Source: CAZFER01 sp964517495
GTDB lineage: Bacteria; Hinthialibacterota; Hinthialibacteria; Hinthialibacterales; Hinthialibacteraceae
Length of the DNA stretch: 46,732 nt
Assembly: GCA_964517495.1 (NCBI GenBank)
Contig: CAZFER010000052.1
Coordinates: 1 to 46,732, forward strand
Direction: 5' to 3'
The translations under genes were made by a program, and so were the position numbers. Of the stretch, positions 34,260 through 44,155 are shown piece after piece. The notes below the pieces were generated by a model that was not told where the DNA came from, did no database searches, and saw nothing but the letters and a program-made list of their open reading frames with translations. The number at the start of each line of letters is the position of its first letter. Position 1 is the first letter of the stretch.

Positions 34260-35782
34260 CCAATCTCCTCGACAATCTGCTCAAAATGGACATCATTGGA
34301 AGGAATAATCACAAGATCAGCGTTATACCGTTTACTCAGCTCTTCAAGTTGATCCGTACGCTCTTGATTAATTTTAGATGCCAACCGTGGATGAACTTTC
34401 AGGATCACATTATGTGCCCCCTCTTCTTTGCAAATCTCTTCAAACGTTCGGAATATCTTGATGATCATCGACTCATTGGACATGATCTGCCCATCACGCT
34501 TGCAATAATAACAAGGCTGGGTTAGTGATTTGTTAAGGCTTTTGCGAACCCGTTTGCGTGTCATTTGCAACAATCCCAGTGGAGTAAGGGGATAAAGGTG
34601 GGTGCGTGAACGATCCCGCTTAAGGCAATTCTGAAAATGTTCAATCATACTGTCCTGATGGGTTTTAGAACGCATATCAATGAAATCGATGATAATGATT
34701 CCCCCAATATCACGCAGCCTCAACTGGCGGGCAATTTCAGTAGCGGCCTCCTGATTGGCCTGGTATACGGTTTCTTCAAGATTATGTTTACCCACATAAC
34801 GGCCGGTATTCACATCGATAACCGTCATCGCTTCCGTTTCATCGATCACAATATATCCGCCACAGCTAAGCCATACTTTCTTACTGCGCAGGTTCTCGAT
34901 CTCTGATTCGATCCCATAGGCACGGAAAAGGGGAGCATTATCATCATAAAAATCAAGTTTATAAACCGAATGGGGATGTTGATCTTTGATAAACTCAACA
35001 ATCTCGGTATAGAGTTTCGGTTCGTCCACTACGATTTCATCTATTCCATCACTGATAAGATCACGGATGATTAAAAACACCATCCCAGGATTTTGATAGA
35101 TCAAGGCCGGAGCAGAACAACGATCACTCTTCGATCGTATTCGCTCCCATTCGGACAGCAGAAAATGCAGGTCTTTTTTAAACTCTTCCTCTCCCATATC
35201 CTTCCCGGCAGTACGGACAATAACACCCATATTTTCCGGCAAAAGCTCGGAAACCAGTTCTTTGAGGCGCTGACGTTCATCATCATCCTCAATCCGCCTT
35301 GAAATGCCAACATGATTGGTGCATGGCAGTAAAACCAAATAACGTCCGGGAAGGGAAATATTAGTGGTAATCCGGCTGCCCTTGGCGCCAATAGGCTCTT
35401 TATGCAATTGGACAAGTATCTGTTGCTGTTCTTTAAGAAGATCACCGATGGTCAACGGTGGTAAAACCGCTTCACCATTTTCGTCATCGTTATCCAAATC
35501 TTCTTCGCCTTCCAACCCTTCTTCATCATCGGAAAAATAGCCGAATTCGTTGATTTGGGGAAACAAATCATTCACATAAAGAAACGCATTGCGCGTCAAC
35601 CCGATATCCACAAAGGCCGCTTCAATGCCAGGAATGATAGAGGTAACCACCCCTTTATAGATATTCCCGACAATACGTTGCTCGTTATGCCGCTCAAAAT
35701 AATATTCCGCTAATTTGGAATTTTCGACCACGGCAACCCGGACTTCATAATCATCGGAGCTGATTATTATTCGACGTTGCAT
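34256..35782 (-). CDS. rng: Ribonuclease G/E family endoribonuclease
   Basis: 508 aa. The N-terminal S1 domain (about 35-140: IVGNIYKGVVTSIIPGIEAAFVDIG) carries an acidic insert at about 85-105 (DDEEGLEGEEDLDNDDENGE). The catalytic domain has the two metal-binding Asp motifs (VIDVNTGR and IIDFIDM) and a CxxC zinc link (PCYYCKRDG). The length and lack of a long disordered C-terminus fit RNase G, which processes 16S rRNA 5' ends and turns over mRNA. The start overlaps the radical SAM gene by 16 nt. The pair radical-SAM/DUF2344 then rng is a known conserved neighbourhood in many bacteria. Confidence 0.95.
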   Translation of the reverse strand: MQRRIIISSDDYEVRVAVVENSKLAEYYFERHNEQRIVGNIYKGVVTSIIPGIEAAFVDIGLTRNAFLYVNDLFPQINEFGYFSDDEEGLEGEEDLDNDDENGEAVLPPLTIGDLLKEQQQILVQLHKEPIGAKGSRITTNISLPGRYLVLLPCTNHVGISRRIEDDDERQRLKELVSELLPENMGVIVRTAGKDMGEEEFKKDLHFLLSEWERIRSKSDRCSAPALIYQNPGMVFLIIRDLISDGIDEIVVDEPKLYTEIVEFIKDQHPHSVYKLDFYDDNAPLFRAYGIESEIENLRSKKVWLSCGGYIVIDETEAMTVIDVNTGRYVGKHNLEETVYQANQEAATEIARQLRLRDIGGIIIIDFIDMRSKTHQDSMIEHFQNCLKRDRSRTHLYPLTPLGLLQMTRKRVRKSLNKSLTQPCYYCKRDGQIMSNESMIIKIFRTFEEICKEEGAHNVILKVHPRLASKINQERTDQLEELSKRYNADLVIIPSNDVHFEQIVEEIG

Positions 35783-38373
35783 TCTTTTTCATTCGTTTTA
35801 ATGTGATCAGAAGAAATTAGGGGTGTCAGATTCCCCTCATCGCTAAGCATGAACATGTCTAACCGCATAGATTTATTCATTTTGAGCGGAAGATCAAGGA
35901 GAGAGTGAAGGCGATCAATCACGTTTGCCGGTTTTGTGTATTTTCCCCCTTCGACCGGACAGGTATAATCAATTCTATATGTATTTGAATTATCATGACT
36001 TATCTTGATATCATTGATTTTGAGTTCATCTCTCATCTCCGGATGATTAAGTGTTTCAAAAATCAATTTGGATTGATCTCCATGTGGTTCATCCGGGGAG
36101 CAAAATACCGCAAACCGAAACGCCTTCACCGAAGAGGTGATCTTTTTGGCATCCACTTTCAATGGCATCGCTGATCGAATCTGAAGTCCTTCCGGACAAA
36201 ATGCATTGAGATGCTCAACCAACGAATCAGCATCATATGATTGAGTGGTGATAATATCGACATACTCCTTAAGGGTTTCCATCCCCACTGGCATCGCTGT
36301 GGCGAAAATGATCTTGGGATGAGGATGAAAACCTTCTGAAAAAGCGATCTTAATCCCAGCCCGCCTGAGCAGAGATTCAAACAGCATCATCAAGTCATGA
36401 TGTGAAGCATATACCAAATGGCCTGATTTGCTGAAACATAAGCGAAATCGTGCCTTATAGTCCTGGGGTTGATCGGCTTGTGCAGCAGTTAAAGGTAATT
36501 CATTAACCAATTCATGTTCCATGTTATATTGCGACGTTGGTGCGGGAGCGTTATCACTGGCATGGACCGTAATGATTTCATCCCCATCACACACCCGGCA
36601 CACCCGGCACATCTCGTTACCACAATGGCGTGATTCCTTGGTACGGAAAGTTTTTTCCCACTCACGCCAAAGATAACGCCTGGCGATACGTACCGAAATC
36701 AAATCCCACGGCAAAATATCGTCTTTTTCATAGGTCTTGGTGGCATAATCTGATAATGAAAAACCTTGCGATTCAAATGCCTCATGCCAACGTCTAACCG
36801 AGAAATATTCCCCCCATTCATCAAAACGTCCCCCCTTTTCATAGCAATGTTTGATCACCGTCCCCAAGCGTTTATCACCACGTGCCAGAGCACCCTCAAC
36901 CAGGCTTTTGTTCGGATCGTGCCAATTCACTTTAACGCCTTTAACTTGCTTTAATTGCGATGACACAAATTGAATTCGTCGAACAATTTCATCCTTGGGT
37001 ATCTGTCCATACCATTGATAGGCTGTATGAGGCTTAGGAACAAAGGGAGAGAGGCCCACGTGGATCTTAGCACGGTTCTTCCCCTGTTCTTTCAAGATTC
37101 GCTTGATGTTGTTAACCATATCGACAATGCCTTGCAAGTCATCGTCGGTTTCAGTGGGCAAACCCACCATAAAATAAAACTTGACGGTGTCCTGATTGGA
37201 TGAAACCGATTCACGCACTTTAGCATAAATGTCGGCATCATAAATTAGCTTATTGATCGCCCACCTTAGCCGTTCAGTTCCCGCCTCTGGGGCAAAGGTT
37301 AAACCCGTGCTTCGCACTTTGCCAATTTCTTCGGTCACACGGGCAGGGAAACTGTCGATACGCAGTGATGGGAGCGATAAGGATACCCTCTCCGGATAAT
37401 AGGTTTGGATCAACCCACTGCATAACGATGGAAGCTGGGTATAGTCGGCAGTGGAAAGGGAAAGCAGCCCCACTTCATTAAAGCCGGTTTGCTGCAAGCC
37501 TTTTTGAGTATCCTGCATGATGCGCTCAGGTGACCGTTCGCGCACGGGCCTGTCAGTATATCCCGCCTGGCAAAATCGGCATCCACCAGGGCAGCCACGC
37601 ATTACTTCAAGTGCCAGCCGGTGATGGATTACGGTAGTATTGGGTACAACTTGCCGGGTGGGATAATAGGAGTTCTCAAAATCTGTGATTACTCTTTTCT
37701 CTATGAGTGAGGGATACTCCTCACTGGTAGGATAAAGCGGGCATTCCTCTCCATATCGATTAACATCACTGGTGTATACAGATGGTACATAAACCCCTTC
37801 GATTTGGGCCAACTCTTTTAGTATATTTTCACGATTGTATTGATTTTGCTTTAGTTCATCAAACTTATGGCATAATTCGATAAGAACCTCTTCCGCTTCA
37901 CCAATAACAAAGGCATCTATAAAATCTGCCATCGGCATAGGATTATACGATGCAGGCCCTCCAGCAATAATGATAGGATGGTGTTCGGATCGGTCGATCC
38001 TTTCGAGTGGGATCCCCCCTAGATCAAGCATGGTTAATACATTGGTGTACATCATTTCATGCTGTAGGGAAAAACCAACAATATCCATCTCCTTTAAGGG
38101 GGTATTGGATTCTTTTGTGCTTAGATACTCATTGTTTTCTCGAAGTGAATTCTCCATATCCGGCCAGGGAGCAAAAGACCGTTCACACCACACCCAGCTT
38201 TGCTCATTTAAAAGGCCATAGATGATTTGAAGGCCGAGAAACGACATCCCCACTTCATATACATCGGGATAAGCGAAGGCAAATCGTACTCGCGCTTCGG
38301 GTTTCGCGAGGACGGCATTCCACTCGTTCCCAGCGTATCGGACGGGTTTTTGAACGCTTAAAAGATCGGCCAT
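35767..38373 (-). CDS. TIGR03960-type radical SAM protein fused to DUF2344 domain
   Basis: 868 aa. A B12-binding-like N-terminal region (about 25-190: FAYPDVYEVGMSFLGLQ, DIVGFSLQHEMMYTNVL, IIAGGPASYNP) precedes a radical SAM core with the cluster motif CPGGCRFCQAGYTDRPVRER (near residue 265) and LSLSTADYTQLPSL. Near residue 600 is a second Cys group (CGNEMCRVCRVCDGD), usual in this family. The last 220 residues (FRLCFSKSGHLVYASHHDLMMLF, then FHPHPKI) are DUF2344, encoded separately in many species. The reaction is unknown. Linkage to RNase G suggests rRNA or tRNA modification, but that is inference. CAGGAG precedes the ATG. Confidence 0.93.
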   Translation of the reverse strand: MADLLSVQKPVRYAGNEWNAVLAKPEARVRFAFAYPDVYEVGMSFLGLQIIYGLLNEQSWVWCERSFAPWPDMENSLRENNEYLSTKESNTPLKEMDIVGFSLQHEMMYTNVLTMLDLGGIPLERIDRSEHHPIIIAGGPASYNPMPMADFIDAFVIGEAEEVLIELCHKFDELKQNQYNRENILKELAQIEGVYVPSVYTSDVNRYGEECPLYPTSEEYPSLIEKRVITDFENSYYPTRQVVPNTTVIHHRLALEVMRGCPGGCRFCQAGYTDRPVRERSPERIMQDTQKGLQQTGFNEVGLLSLSTADYTQLPSLCSGLIQTYYPERVSLSLPSLRIDSFPARVTEEIGKVRSTGLTFAPEAGTERLRWAINKLIYDADIYAKVRESVSSNQDTVKFYFMVGLPTETDDDLQGIVDMVNNIKRILKEQGKNRAKIHVGLSPFVPKPHTAYQWYGQIPKDEIVRRIQFVSSQLKQVKGVKVNWHDPNKSLVEGALARGDKRLGTVIKHCYEKGGRFDEWGEYFSVRRWHEAFESQGFSLSDYATKTYEKDDILPWDLISVRIARRYLWREWEKTFRTKESRHCGNEMCRVCRVCDGDEIITVHASDNAPAPTSQYNMEHELVNELPLTAAQADQPQDYKARFRLCFSKSGHLVYASHHDLMMLFESLLRRAGIKIAFSEGFHPHPKIIFATAMPVGMETLKEYVDIITTQSYDADSLVEHLNAFCPEGLQIRSAMPLKVDAKKITSSVKAFRFAVFCSPDEPHGDQSKLIFETLNHPEMRDELKINDIKISHDNSNTYRIDYTCPVEGGKYTKPANVIDRLHSLLDLPLKMNKSMRLDMFMLSDEGNLTPLISSDHIKTNEKECNVE

Positions 38374-38594
38374 AATAACTCCTGGTTAATGTTTATTGAA
38401 ATAGTCAATTTTATATGTTAGCCCTGTTGTTTCATTGAGGAAGTGGATTTCAAATGGCCTGAACCATGTTATTGAAGGAAATAACACCTAACTTCGAAAG
38501 GGCATCTTTCGTTTAATTTACTAAATGCGCTTTTAAATAGTGCTTATAGTTTGTTATGATGTTACTACGAAAAATCCTTAATTGTGAGATAAAC

Positions 38595-40919
38595 ATGAAA
38601 CAATTTCCAATAATTATACAGAATAGGCTTGTGGGTATATTCAGTTCAAGCATTCTACCCTATTTTATTGTTTTGGGTGCGTTGTTATTCTCAAATCGTG
38701 ATGCGTTTTCAGAAATTCGCTTATCGGACATTTATTACCATACAACTATCAATGAAGAGAAAACCTCGGCTTCGTTGGATATTGAACTTGTATTGCAAAT
38801 GGATGAGGCAGAAGAATCTCTTGAAGATGTTGTGGCTGATATTCAGTTATACAAGCCCATGGATATAATGGCGGCACAAAGCCGAGTCTCGTATTTCAAA
38901 CGAACAGGCAACAAAGCGGTCGGCCGGTTACGTCTTCCCATTTATAAGCCTCAGTTGTGGAGTGCGGAAACGCCGGTAATGCATCGTCTGGAAGTTCAGT
39001 TAATCAAAGGTGAACAAACTCTCCAACAGATGGAACAACTTGTTGGCCTGCGAGAACTTCAGTGGGAAGGGAATCAATGGTTGCTAAATGGCTCTACATT
39101 AACGTTGCGTGGCATTCGAATGGATGTTCAACCTCAGAAATGGCCCAAAGATGTTGAAGGATGGCAACAATGGCTTCAACAATATCAACTCGCCAACATT
39201 AATACTTTATATTTTCCTTTTATTCCCAGGGATGCGTTCTTGGATTTATGCCATCAGATGGGATTCTATGTTTTGGCCAGAGCAGCGGTGCTGGATGATG
39301 AGCGGATTGTGAATGCCACCACGTCAGTGGTTCCCCTATCAAGTACAATTGAAAACATCCAATCAGTGAAAAACCATGCATCCATTATCGCATGGGTAAT
39401 AGAAGAAGGCGTCTTTGATCATCAATCATTAATAAAGCAGATTAGGGGATTGGATACCTCCCGCCCCATTGTGGGCGTATCACCCAAGCAATCATCATGG
39501 ACCGAATTGACGGATATTCTGTTTGTTGAAGGGAAACCATCTGAAGCCTATTTTCGCATGGTGGAATTGAACAAGCCTTATGTTTATTTGCATACTTTAA
39601 CAAACCGCCATCAATTATTGGGTGAAATCAACTCGCTTTGGCGTAATATTAAGGGCCTTAAACAAGGGGCGGGTATGATTGTGGCTCCAAAATCAAAATC
39701 TCCCACATTATTCTCATTGACTAAAAAACTGTACTCCCCCATTTGGATTTATGAGGACGTGAAAACGGTAGAACCAGGCGAACAAACAGTGGAGTTAACC
39801 CTCAACAATGAGCATGATGTTCTCAATTTGAATGATATACGCTGCCAATGGTCTTTGTTACGCAATCGCAAAGAGGTGGATGATGGAACCATACGCGTAT
39901 TTTTGCCACCCCAAAATACCATGAATATGGGAGTACGTTTAAAAATCCCCGATGATTTAAACGAATTTGAGTATACGCTTTTTCTATCCTTCTATTCCCC
40001 CAATGGCCGCTTGATCACAGAAGAGACGATTTGGTTAAGACCGGAGACGTGGGATAATTCTTTTGTGATGCGGTTAAGCGATTTGACACACGATGAGGAT
40101 TTCAAGATTAATGCAGAGGTGGATGAAATAAAGATTGATCACCAATCGTTTCTCTTTCGCATTCGATCAGCAACCCCAGCCTGGTTTATGATGGCAAAAG
40201 AACGGAATTACCGCCTGATTACCGATGGCCCTTTTCTCTCATTTGGCAAATCATTCAATGCTGTTGATAAATATTATGAATCTGAACCGCTACCCTCATA
40301 TCATCCTGGAACTTATCTATTGAGCGATTTGTCCATTCAAGGCCGCAGTGTGGATCAAGGAGAAAGGGGGATTGAAGTCAAAACGGCCTATTCAGCCTTT
40401 GATGAAATCCATCAGCAATGGTTGAGTGTCCAAACGGATACCTTGGGCTCTCCCTTTGGTTTTTGCGATATTCGCTATCAAATTTGGTGCGGCGAAGTGA
40501 AGGATGATTATGTGAATGCAGGGATATCATTCTTGATTCCTCACCGGATGAAGAATATCTTTTGGTTGGGGAACGGGCCATATCCCAGTGAGGTTTCATA
40601 CACCAGGCATGTGGAACGATTCTTTTTTGGCCGATCACCCATCGATCAATTATGGACAGGAAACCGTAGCCACTCCTATCTTGCTGCATTTGTAGATGAC
40701 AGAGAAAATGGGATTGGAATTATGGCCTTGGATAAAGCCATTGCTTTTGAATATCATAAAGACGGGATTTTAATATCCATCCGGAGCGAACCATCAAGCG
40801 ATTTGCCTCAACCAAAAACTGAAACTGATGCTGTCGTTCCTGATTATAATGGATCATTTCGCATCATACCGCTGCTCAGAAATCATTACCCTGAATTGTT
40901 TGAATCGATTTTGAATTAA
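38595..40919 (+). CDS. Secreted GH2 (LacZ-like)-related protein with degenerate active site
   Basis: 774 aa from 38595 (an ATG at 38556 is also in frame). A hydrophobic segment at about 18-37 is a signal or anchor. Visible GH2 traits are IYKPQLWSAETPVMHRLEVQL, VGLRELQWEGNQWLLNG, TLTLRGIRMD, then a reduced barrel with ASIIAWVIEEGVFD where active enzymes have a W-S-L-G-N-E-type segment, and GLDTSRPIVG. The C-terminal third (FWLGNGPYPSEVSYTRH, LAAFVDDRENGIGIMALD) resembles the beta-galactosidase small-chain domain. The expected Asn-Glu acid/base pair is not present, so it may bind rather than cleave, or use another residue. It is followed after 15 nt by a PIG-L deacetylase gene. Confidence 0.7.
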   Translation: MKQFPIIIQNRLVGIFSSSILPYFIVLGALLFSNRDAFSEIRLSDIYYHTTINEEKTSASLDIELVLQMDEAEESLEDVVADIQLYKPMDIMAAQSRVSYFKRTGNKAVGRLRLPIYKPQLWSAETPVMHRLEVQLIKGEQTLQQMEQLVGLRELQWEGNQWLLNGSTLTLRGIRMDVQPQKWPKDVEGWQQWLQQYQLANINTLYFPFIPRDAFLDLCHQMGFYVLARAAVLDDERIVNATTSVVPLSSTIENIQSVKNHASIIAWVIEEGVFDHQSLIKQIRGLDTSRPIVGVSPKQSSWTELTDILFVEGKPSEAYFRMVELNKPYVYLHTLTNRHQLLGEINSLWRNIKGLKQGAGMIVAPKSKSPTLFSLTKKLYSPIWIYEDVKTVEPGEQTVELTLNNEHDVLNLNDIRCQWSLLRNRKEVDDGTIRVFLPPQNTMNMGVRLKIPDDLNEFEYTLFLSFYSPNGRLITEETIWLRPETWDNSFVMRLSDLTHDEDFKINAEVDEIKIDHQSFLFRIRSATPAWFMMAKERNYRLITDGPFLSFGKSFNAVDKYYESEPLPSYHPGTYLLSDLSIQGRSVDQGERGIEVKTAYSAFDEIHQQWLSVQTDTLGSPFGFCDIRYQIWCGEVKDDYVNAGISFLIPHRMKNIFWLGNGPYPSEVSYTRHVERFFFGRSPIDQLWTGNRSHSYLAAFVDDRENGIGIMALDKAIAFEYHKDGILISIRSEPSSDLPQPKTETDAVVPDYNGSFRIIPLLRNHYPELFESILN

Positions 40920-40934
40920 AGTTTGGAGTCTGAT

Positions 40935-41756
40935 ATGTCTGAAAAAGAACACCTTAATGTGCTGGTTATTGGGGCACATCCTGATGATTGTGAACTGTTT
41001 GCCGGGGGGACAGCGGCGAAATTCGCAGCACGAGGGGATAAGGTTAAATTTGTATCAGTCACCAACGGTGATGCCGGCCATCATGAAGAAAGTGGTGAAG
41101 CCCTGGCAATACGGCGCAAAGAGGAAACCATCAAGGCCTCCCAGGTAGTGGGGATCGAATATGATATTTTGCCCTTTCATGATGGAAAATTAACACCATC
41201 GCTTGAGGCCCGTGAGCAGATTATCCGCTGCATTCGTAAATGGAAGGCCGATCTGGTTTTTACGCACCGGCCCAATGATTATCATCCCGATCACCGTTAT
41301 ACCAGCCTATTGGTTCAAGATGCGGCGTATATGGTGATGGTCCCCAACGTGTGCCCGGATACCCCGCCACTGATGACAAACCCCATGTTCTTTTACATGT
41401 GGGATGGGTTTAAGAAACCTTATCCTTTCCTAGTTGATATTGCAATTGCCATTGATGATGTCACAACGCAGAAATTCGATATGATTGAGTGTCACCAATC
41501 GCAGTTTTTTGAGTGGTTGCCATACACATTTGGCCAGCTGAATGAGGTTCCCCAGAGCACGAATGATCGGCGAAAATGGCTGGAAGACACCTGGGGTGCC
41601 TGGTTGTTACAGATGCGTGATTGCTCAGCCGAAAAATTGTGCCAACGCTATGGAATAATAGAAACCGCTTCAATTAAGTATGCTGAACCTTTTGAAATAT
41701 GCGAATACGGAACAAAGCCCTCTGTTGAAGATTTGTATCGCTTGTTCCCACGCTAG
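40935..41756 (+). CDS. PIG-L/LmbE-family zinc deacetylase
   Basis: 273 aa from 40935, with GGAG upstream (an ATG at 40923 is in frame but has no ribosome site). Zinc-site motifs are AHPDD (residues 14-18, VLVIGAHPDDCELFAGG) and the later HRPNDYHPDHRYTS. Characterised relatives remove N-acetyl groups from GlcNAc-containing small molecules or lipids (bacillithiol and mycothiol precursors, GlcNAc-PI). The substrate here is unknown. The position after a GH2-like gene suggests acetylated amino-sugar metabolism. No signal peptide is seen, so it acts in the cytoplasm. Confidence 0.93.
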   Translation: MSEKEHLNVLVIGAHPDDCELFAGGTAAKFAARGDKVKFVSVTNGDAGHHEESGEALAIRRKEETIKASQVVGIEYDILPFHDGKLTPSLEAREQIIRCIRKWKADLVFTHRPNDYHPDHRYTSLLVQDAAYMVMVPNVCPDTPPLMTNPMFFYMWDGFKKPYPFLVDIAIAIDDVTTQKFDMIECHQSQFFEWLPYTFGQLNEVPQSTNDRRKWLEDTWGAWLLQMRDCSAEKLCQRYGIIETASIKYAEPFEICEYGTKPSVEDLYRLFPR

Positions 41757-41815
41757 AATGTGTCACAATAGATCATTATTCAAGGAAAAAGAAAGAGTCT
41801 CTACTAAAATAAATC

Positions 41816-42070
41816 ATGAGCGATTACGAACGTATTTTCGCCAAATACACATGTCCTAAATGCCGGGGACGGTCCTACACCTTCGAAGAAGTATCCATAA
41901 GTAATTTATCCAAGAAACTAACCTTTCGCTCCAATTCGGACAAATATTTATTGATCATATGCGGTTTATGCGGCTATACAGAAATGTATTGCCTTAAAGT
42001 TTTGGCCAGCCTGGAAGAACAAGAAAAAGTCCCCGCCAAACCATCACCCGTCATCGAAAAAATGGATTAA
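41816..42070 (+). CDS. Small zinc-ribbon protein (DUF2082-like)
   Basis: 84 aa. CPKC (about residues 13-16) and CGLC (about 49-52) form a zinc ribbon, with SISNLSKKLTF and CGYTEMYCLK matching the DUF2082 pattern of predicted nucleic-acid-binding ribbons. The tail is Pro/Glu-rich. It lies 59 nt after the deacetylase gene with a weak ribosome site. The role is unknown. It is convergent with the propeller gene. Confidence 0.7.
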   Translation: MSDYERIFAKYTCPKCRGRSYTFEEVSISNLSKKLTFRSNSDKYLLIICGLCGYTEMYCLKVLASLEEQEKVPAKPSPVIEKMD

Positions 42071-42107
42071 TCCAATTTTTATGTGAACAATGAATGCTTT
42101 TCTTCCA

Positions 42108-43373
42108 TTAATCTGAAGAAATCGCCTCACTCACATCCAATAAATACATCTGCCGCTTACCGGAATGAAGCGAATCAATGCAAACATACTTTCCATCACG
42201 GCTCCAGCGTGGATGCAGGTCACACCGGGTTTGCCCTTTGTTATCAGGGGATAGATAAAAACGCCCCAGCTTTACCAATTTGCCATCAGACGGGCGGTAA
42301 AGCATCAAGTTTTGCATCCGTTCCTTATCCGGATAAGTATCCGTCAAAATCCACTTGCCGTCAGGTGAATAGGTGCAATGCCCATCACGAGTTAAAACAC
42401 CCTCACCAATGACGTCGACTTTGTCCGATAAATCAGTGTACAGGTGAAAATGATCTCCACTTTCCGGTTCGCGTGACCAGGCAAGTATTTGACTGGGATT
42501 TTTCCATATAAAGTGGGATACCAGGTCGTGGTCTGCAACACTATGTATATTGTCACCTGATTGGTCCGCGGTAAACATACGAGTATGCCAGCTGTTGCTT
42601 CTCCAACTGCGATGCCAGCGATGCAGGAAGATAAAACGTGAACCATCCGTATTGAACAGCAGGTGATTAAACCAATGCTTCCCTCCATTAATCGGGATGT
42701 TACCTTCAATATTGGCGGCCTGGCCCAGCGAAATGATAAGTTTTGAATTCCCGTTTTTAAGATTGAGTAGATATATACCATCCTCTTCGGGATGAATTTT
42801 ATCGGCGAATTGATCGGGAACTCCCTCATAGCCATAGCCTGGACGAGTGTCATTCAAGCGGGAGAAATTGGTGGATACCGCATATAAGCCATTAGGGCTT
42901 ACCGCATAAACAGGGCGGGGAAGCACTCGCATCTCACCCGATGAAACATCCTTGATAATGGATACATAGCGATCTCCATGCCGGTCATTGTAAATCACTT
43001 TTCGATCTGATCCGGGCAGCCATTGCAGCATGCATCCCTGTTGCCAGCACCAGGCTCGTGATTCACCGATTTTGATCCAACTGTCCTGAGCATGAGTATC
43101 CACCATACCCAATTCGATGACATCATCCTTTTCAGGAGCACGATCATTGAAATTGACTTTCATTCCCAATATATAGCGATTGTCTTGATCAAATTGCAGT
43201 TTATCGTAATAACCAAACCAATGAGAATCCGGCCCTGAGGTTATCGCCCGTGTGGGAACGTAAGTCTCCATCCGCGTTTTTACGTCCTGAGCCGTTCCGG
43301 GTCGTGTCAGGCAAATAAACAATGCAATAGCCAGAGTGATCTGATATGATTTTGTAAAATGGAATCCAAACAT
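42108..43373 (-). CDS. Secreted TolB/oligogalacturonate-lyase-like beta-propeller
   Basis: 421 aa with a signal peptide (hydrophobic 10-22, cleavage near GTAQ). WD/PD40-type blades are visible (HWFGYYDKLQFDQDNRYILG, YAVSPNGLYAVST, GHCTYSPDGKWILTDTYPD, LHPRWSRDGKYVCIDS). The sequence resembles the propeller family that includes oligogalacturonate lyases (PL22), but I cannot identify a metal-binding His set with confidence. GAGGAG precedes the ATG. It lies 45 nt after the SDR gene and is probably co-transcribed with it. Carbohydrate-related secreted function is inferred from the family and the neighbourhood. Confidence 0.75.
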   Translation of the reverse strand: MFGFHFTKSYQITLAIALFICLTRPGTAQDVKTRMETYVPTRAITSGPDSHWFGYYDKLQFDQDNRYILGMKVNFNDRAPEKDDVIELGMVDTHAQDSWIKIGESRAWCWQQGCMLQWLPGSDRKVIYNDRHGDRYVSIIKDVSSGEMRVLPRPVYAVSPNGLYAVSTNFSRLNDTRPGYGYEGVPDQFADKIHPEEDGIYLLNLKNGNSKLIISLGQAANIEGNIPINGGKHWFNHLLFNTDGSRFIFLHRWHRSWRSNSWHTRMFTADQSGDNIHSVADHDLVSHFIWKNPSQILAWSREPESGDHFHLYTDLSDKVDVIGEGVLTRDGHCTYSPDGKWILTDTYPDKERMQNLMLYRPSDGKLVKLGRFYLSPDNKGQTRCDLHPRWSRDGKYVCIDSLHSGKRQMYLLDVSEAISSD

Positions 43374-43418
43374 TTTTATCTCCTCTTTATATATTACCGA
43401 ATCCTTTTTTATCTTTCA

Positions 43419-44153
43419 CTAAAACCAAGGGGTTCCATTGGCGCGCCGTATGTGGATGTCATCAATCATGGCATTGTTTCGATGGGTAAGCAGAAACAAC
43501 ACCACTTCAGCGATTTCATCCGCTTTGATCAAGCCCTCCGGACTGAGATCAGGCCGCATGGTTTTGACCATATCGGTATACACCCCACCAGGATTAATGG
43601 CATGCACGCGAATATCGAAGGGTTGTACTTCTTGCGCCAAAACCTTCGTGAAACCCATTAAAGCATGTTTTGACGCTGTATATATTGATTGGTGTTCATA
43701 GCCTTTAATTCCAACCACTGAAGCAATGTTGATGATCGTGGCCCGGTCTGAGGTTTTCAGGGCAGGGAGGCATTCGCGGCAAAGAATAAACGGAGCCTGC
43801 GCGTTAATGGTAAAGAGCCGCTGCCATTCTTCATCACTTGACTGGTCAAATGGTTTTTTTATGGCCGTGCCAGCATTGTTAATCAGGATATCCAATTGCC
43901 CATAGCATTCTATTGCGTTTTTGGCCAGTTGATTTGTTTCTTCACTATTCAACAAATCACAGGTAAATGCTGTGGCATTCCCACCTTCACTTTGAATTTG
44001 TTGAATGAGTTCCTCCAGGAGTGCATTTGAACGGCCGGATACAATGACATTTGCACCTGCCCGAGCCAGATTGAGGGCAATTGATTTGCCAATCCCACGA
44101 CTGGCGCCAGTTACTAGCGCCACACGATCGCTTAAAACTTGTTCTTTTTCCAT
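43419..44153 (-). CDS. Short-chain dehydrogenase/reductase
   Basis: 244 aa from 44153. The NAD(P) loop VTGASRGIGKSIA, the DLLNSE acidic loop, NNAG, the catalytic Ser in NIASVVG and the YTASK motif are all present. VHAINPGGVYTDM follows, as in classical FabG-like SDRs. Unusually, the C-terminus has IHIRRANGTPWF rather than the common GG-x-D/W ending. The substrate is not known. GGAAG lies before the start. An ATG at 44168 would overlap the upstream gene. It sits 2 nt after the DUF3365 gene. Confidence 0.93.
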   Translation of the reverse strand: MEKEQVLSDRVALVTGASRGIGKSIALNLARAGANVIVSGRSNALLEELIQQIQSEGGNATAFTCDLLNSEETNQLAKNAIECYGQLDILINNAGTAIKKPFDQSSDEEWQRLFTINAQAPFILCRECLPALKTSDRATIINIASVVGIKGYEHQSIYTASKHALMGFTKVLAQEVQPFDIRVHAINPGGVYTDMVKTMRPDLSPEGLIKADEIAEVVLFLLTHRNNAMIDDIHIRRANGTPWF

Positions 44154-44155
44154 GT

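Noticed and set aside
37772..37779. Further HutC-core match (GTGTATAC)
   Set aside because: It lies inside the radical SAM coding sequence without an extended palindrome; chance match.
42083..42412. 109-aa plus-strand reading frame
   Set aside because: Antisense to the conserved propeller gene, with no ribosome site or family resemblance.
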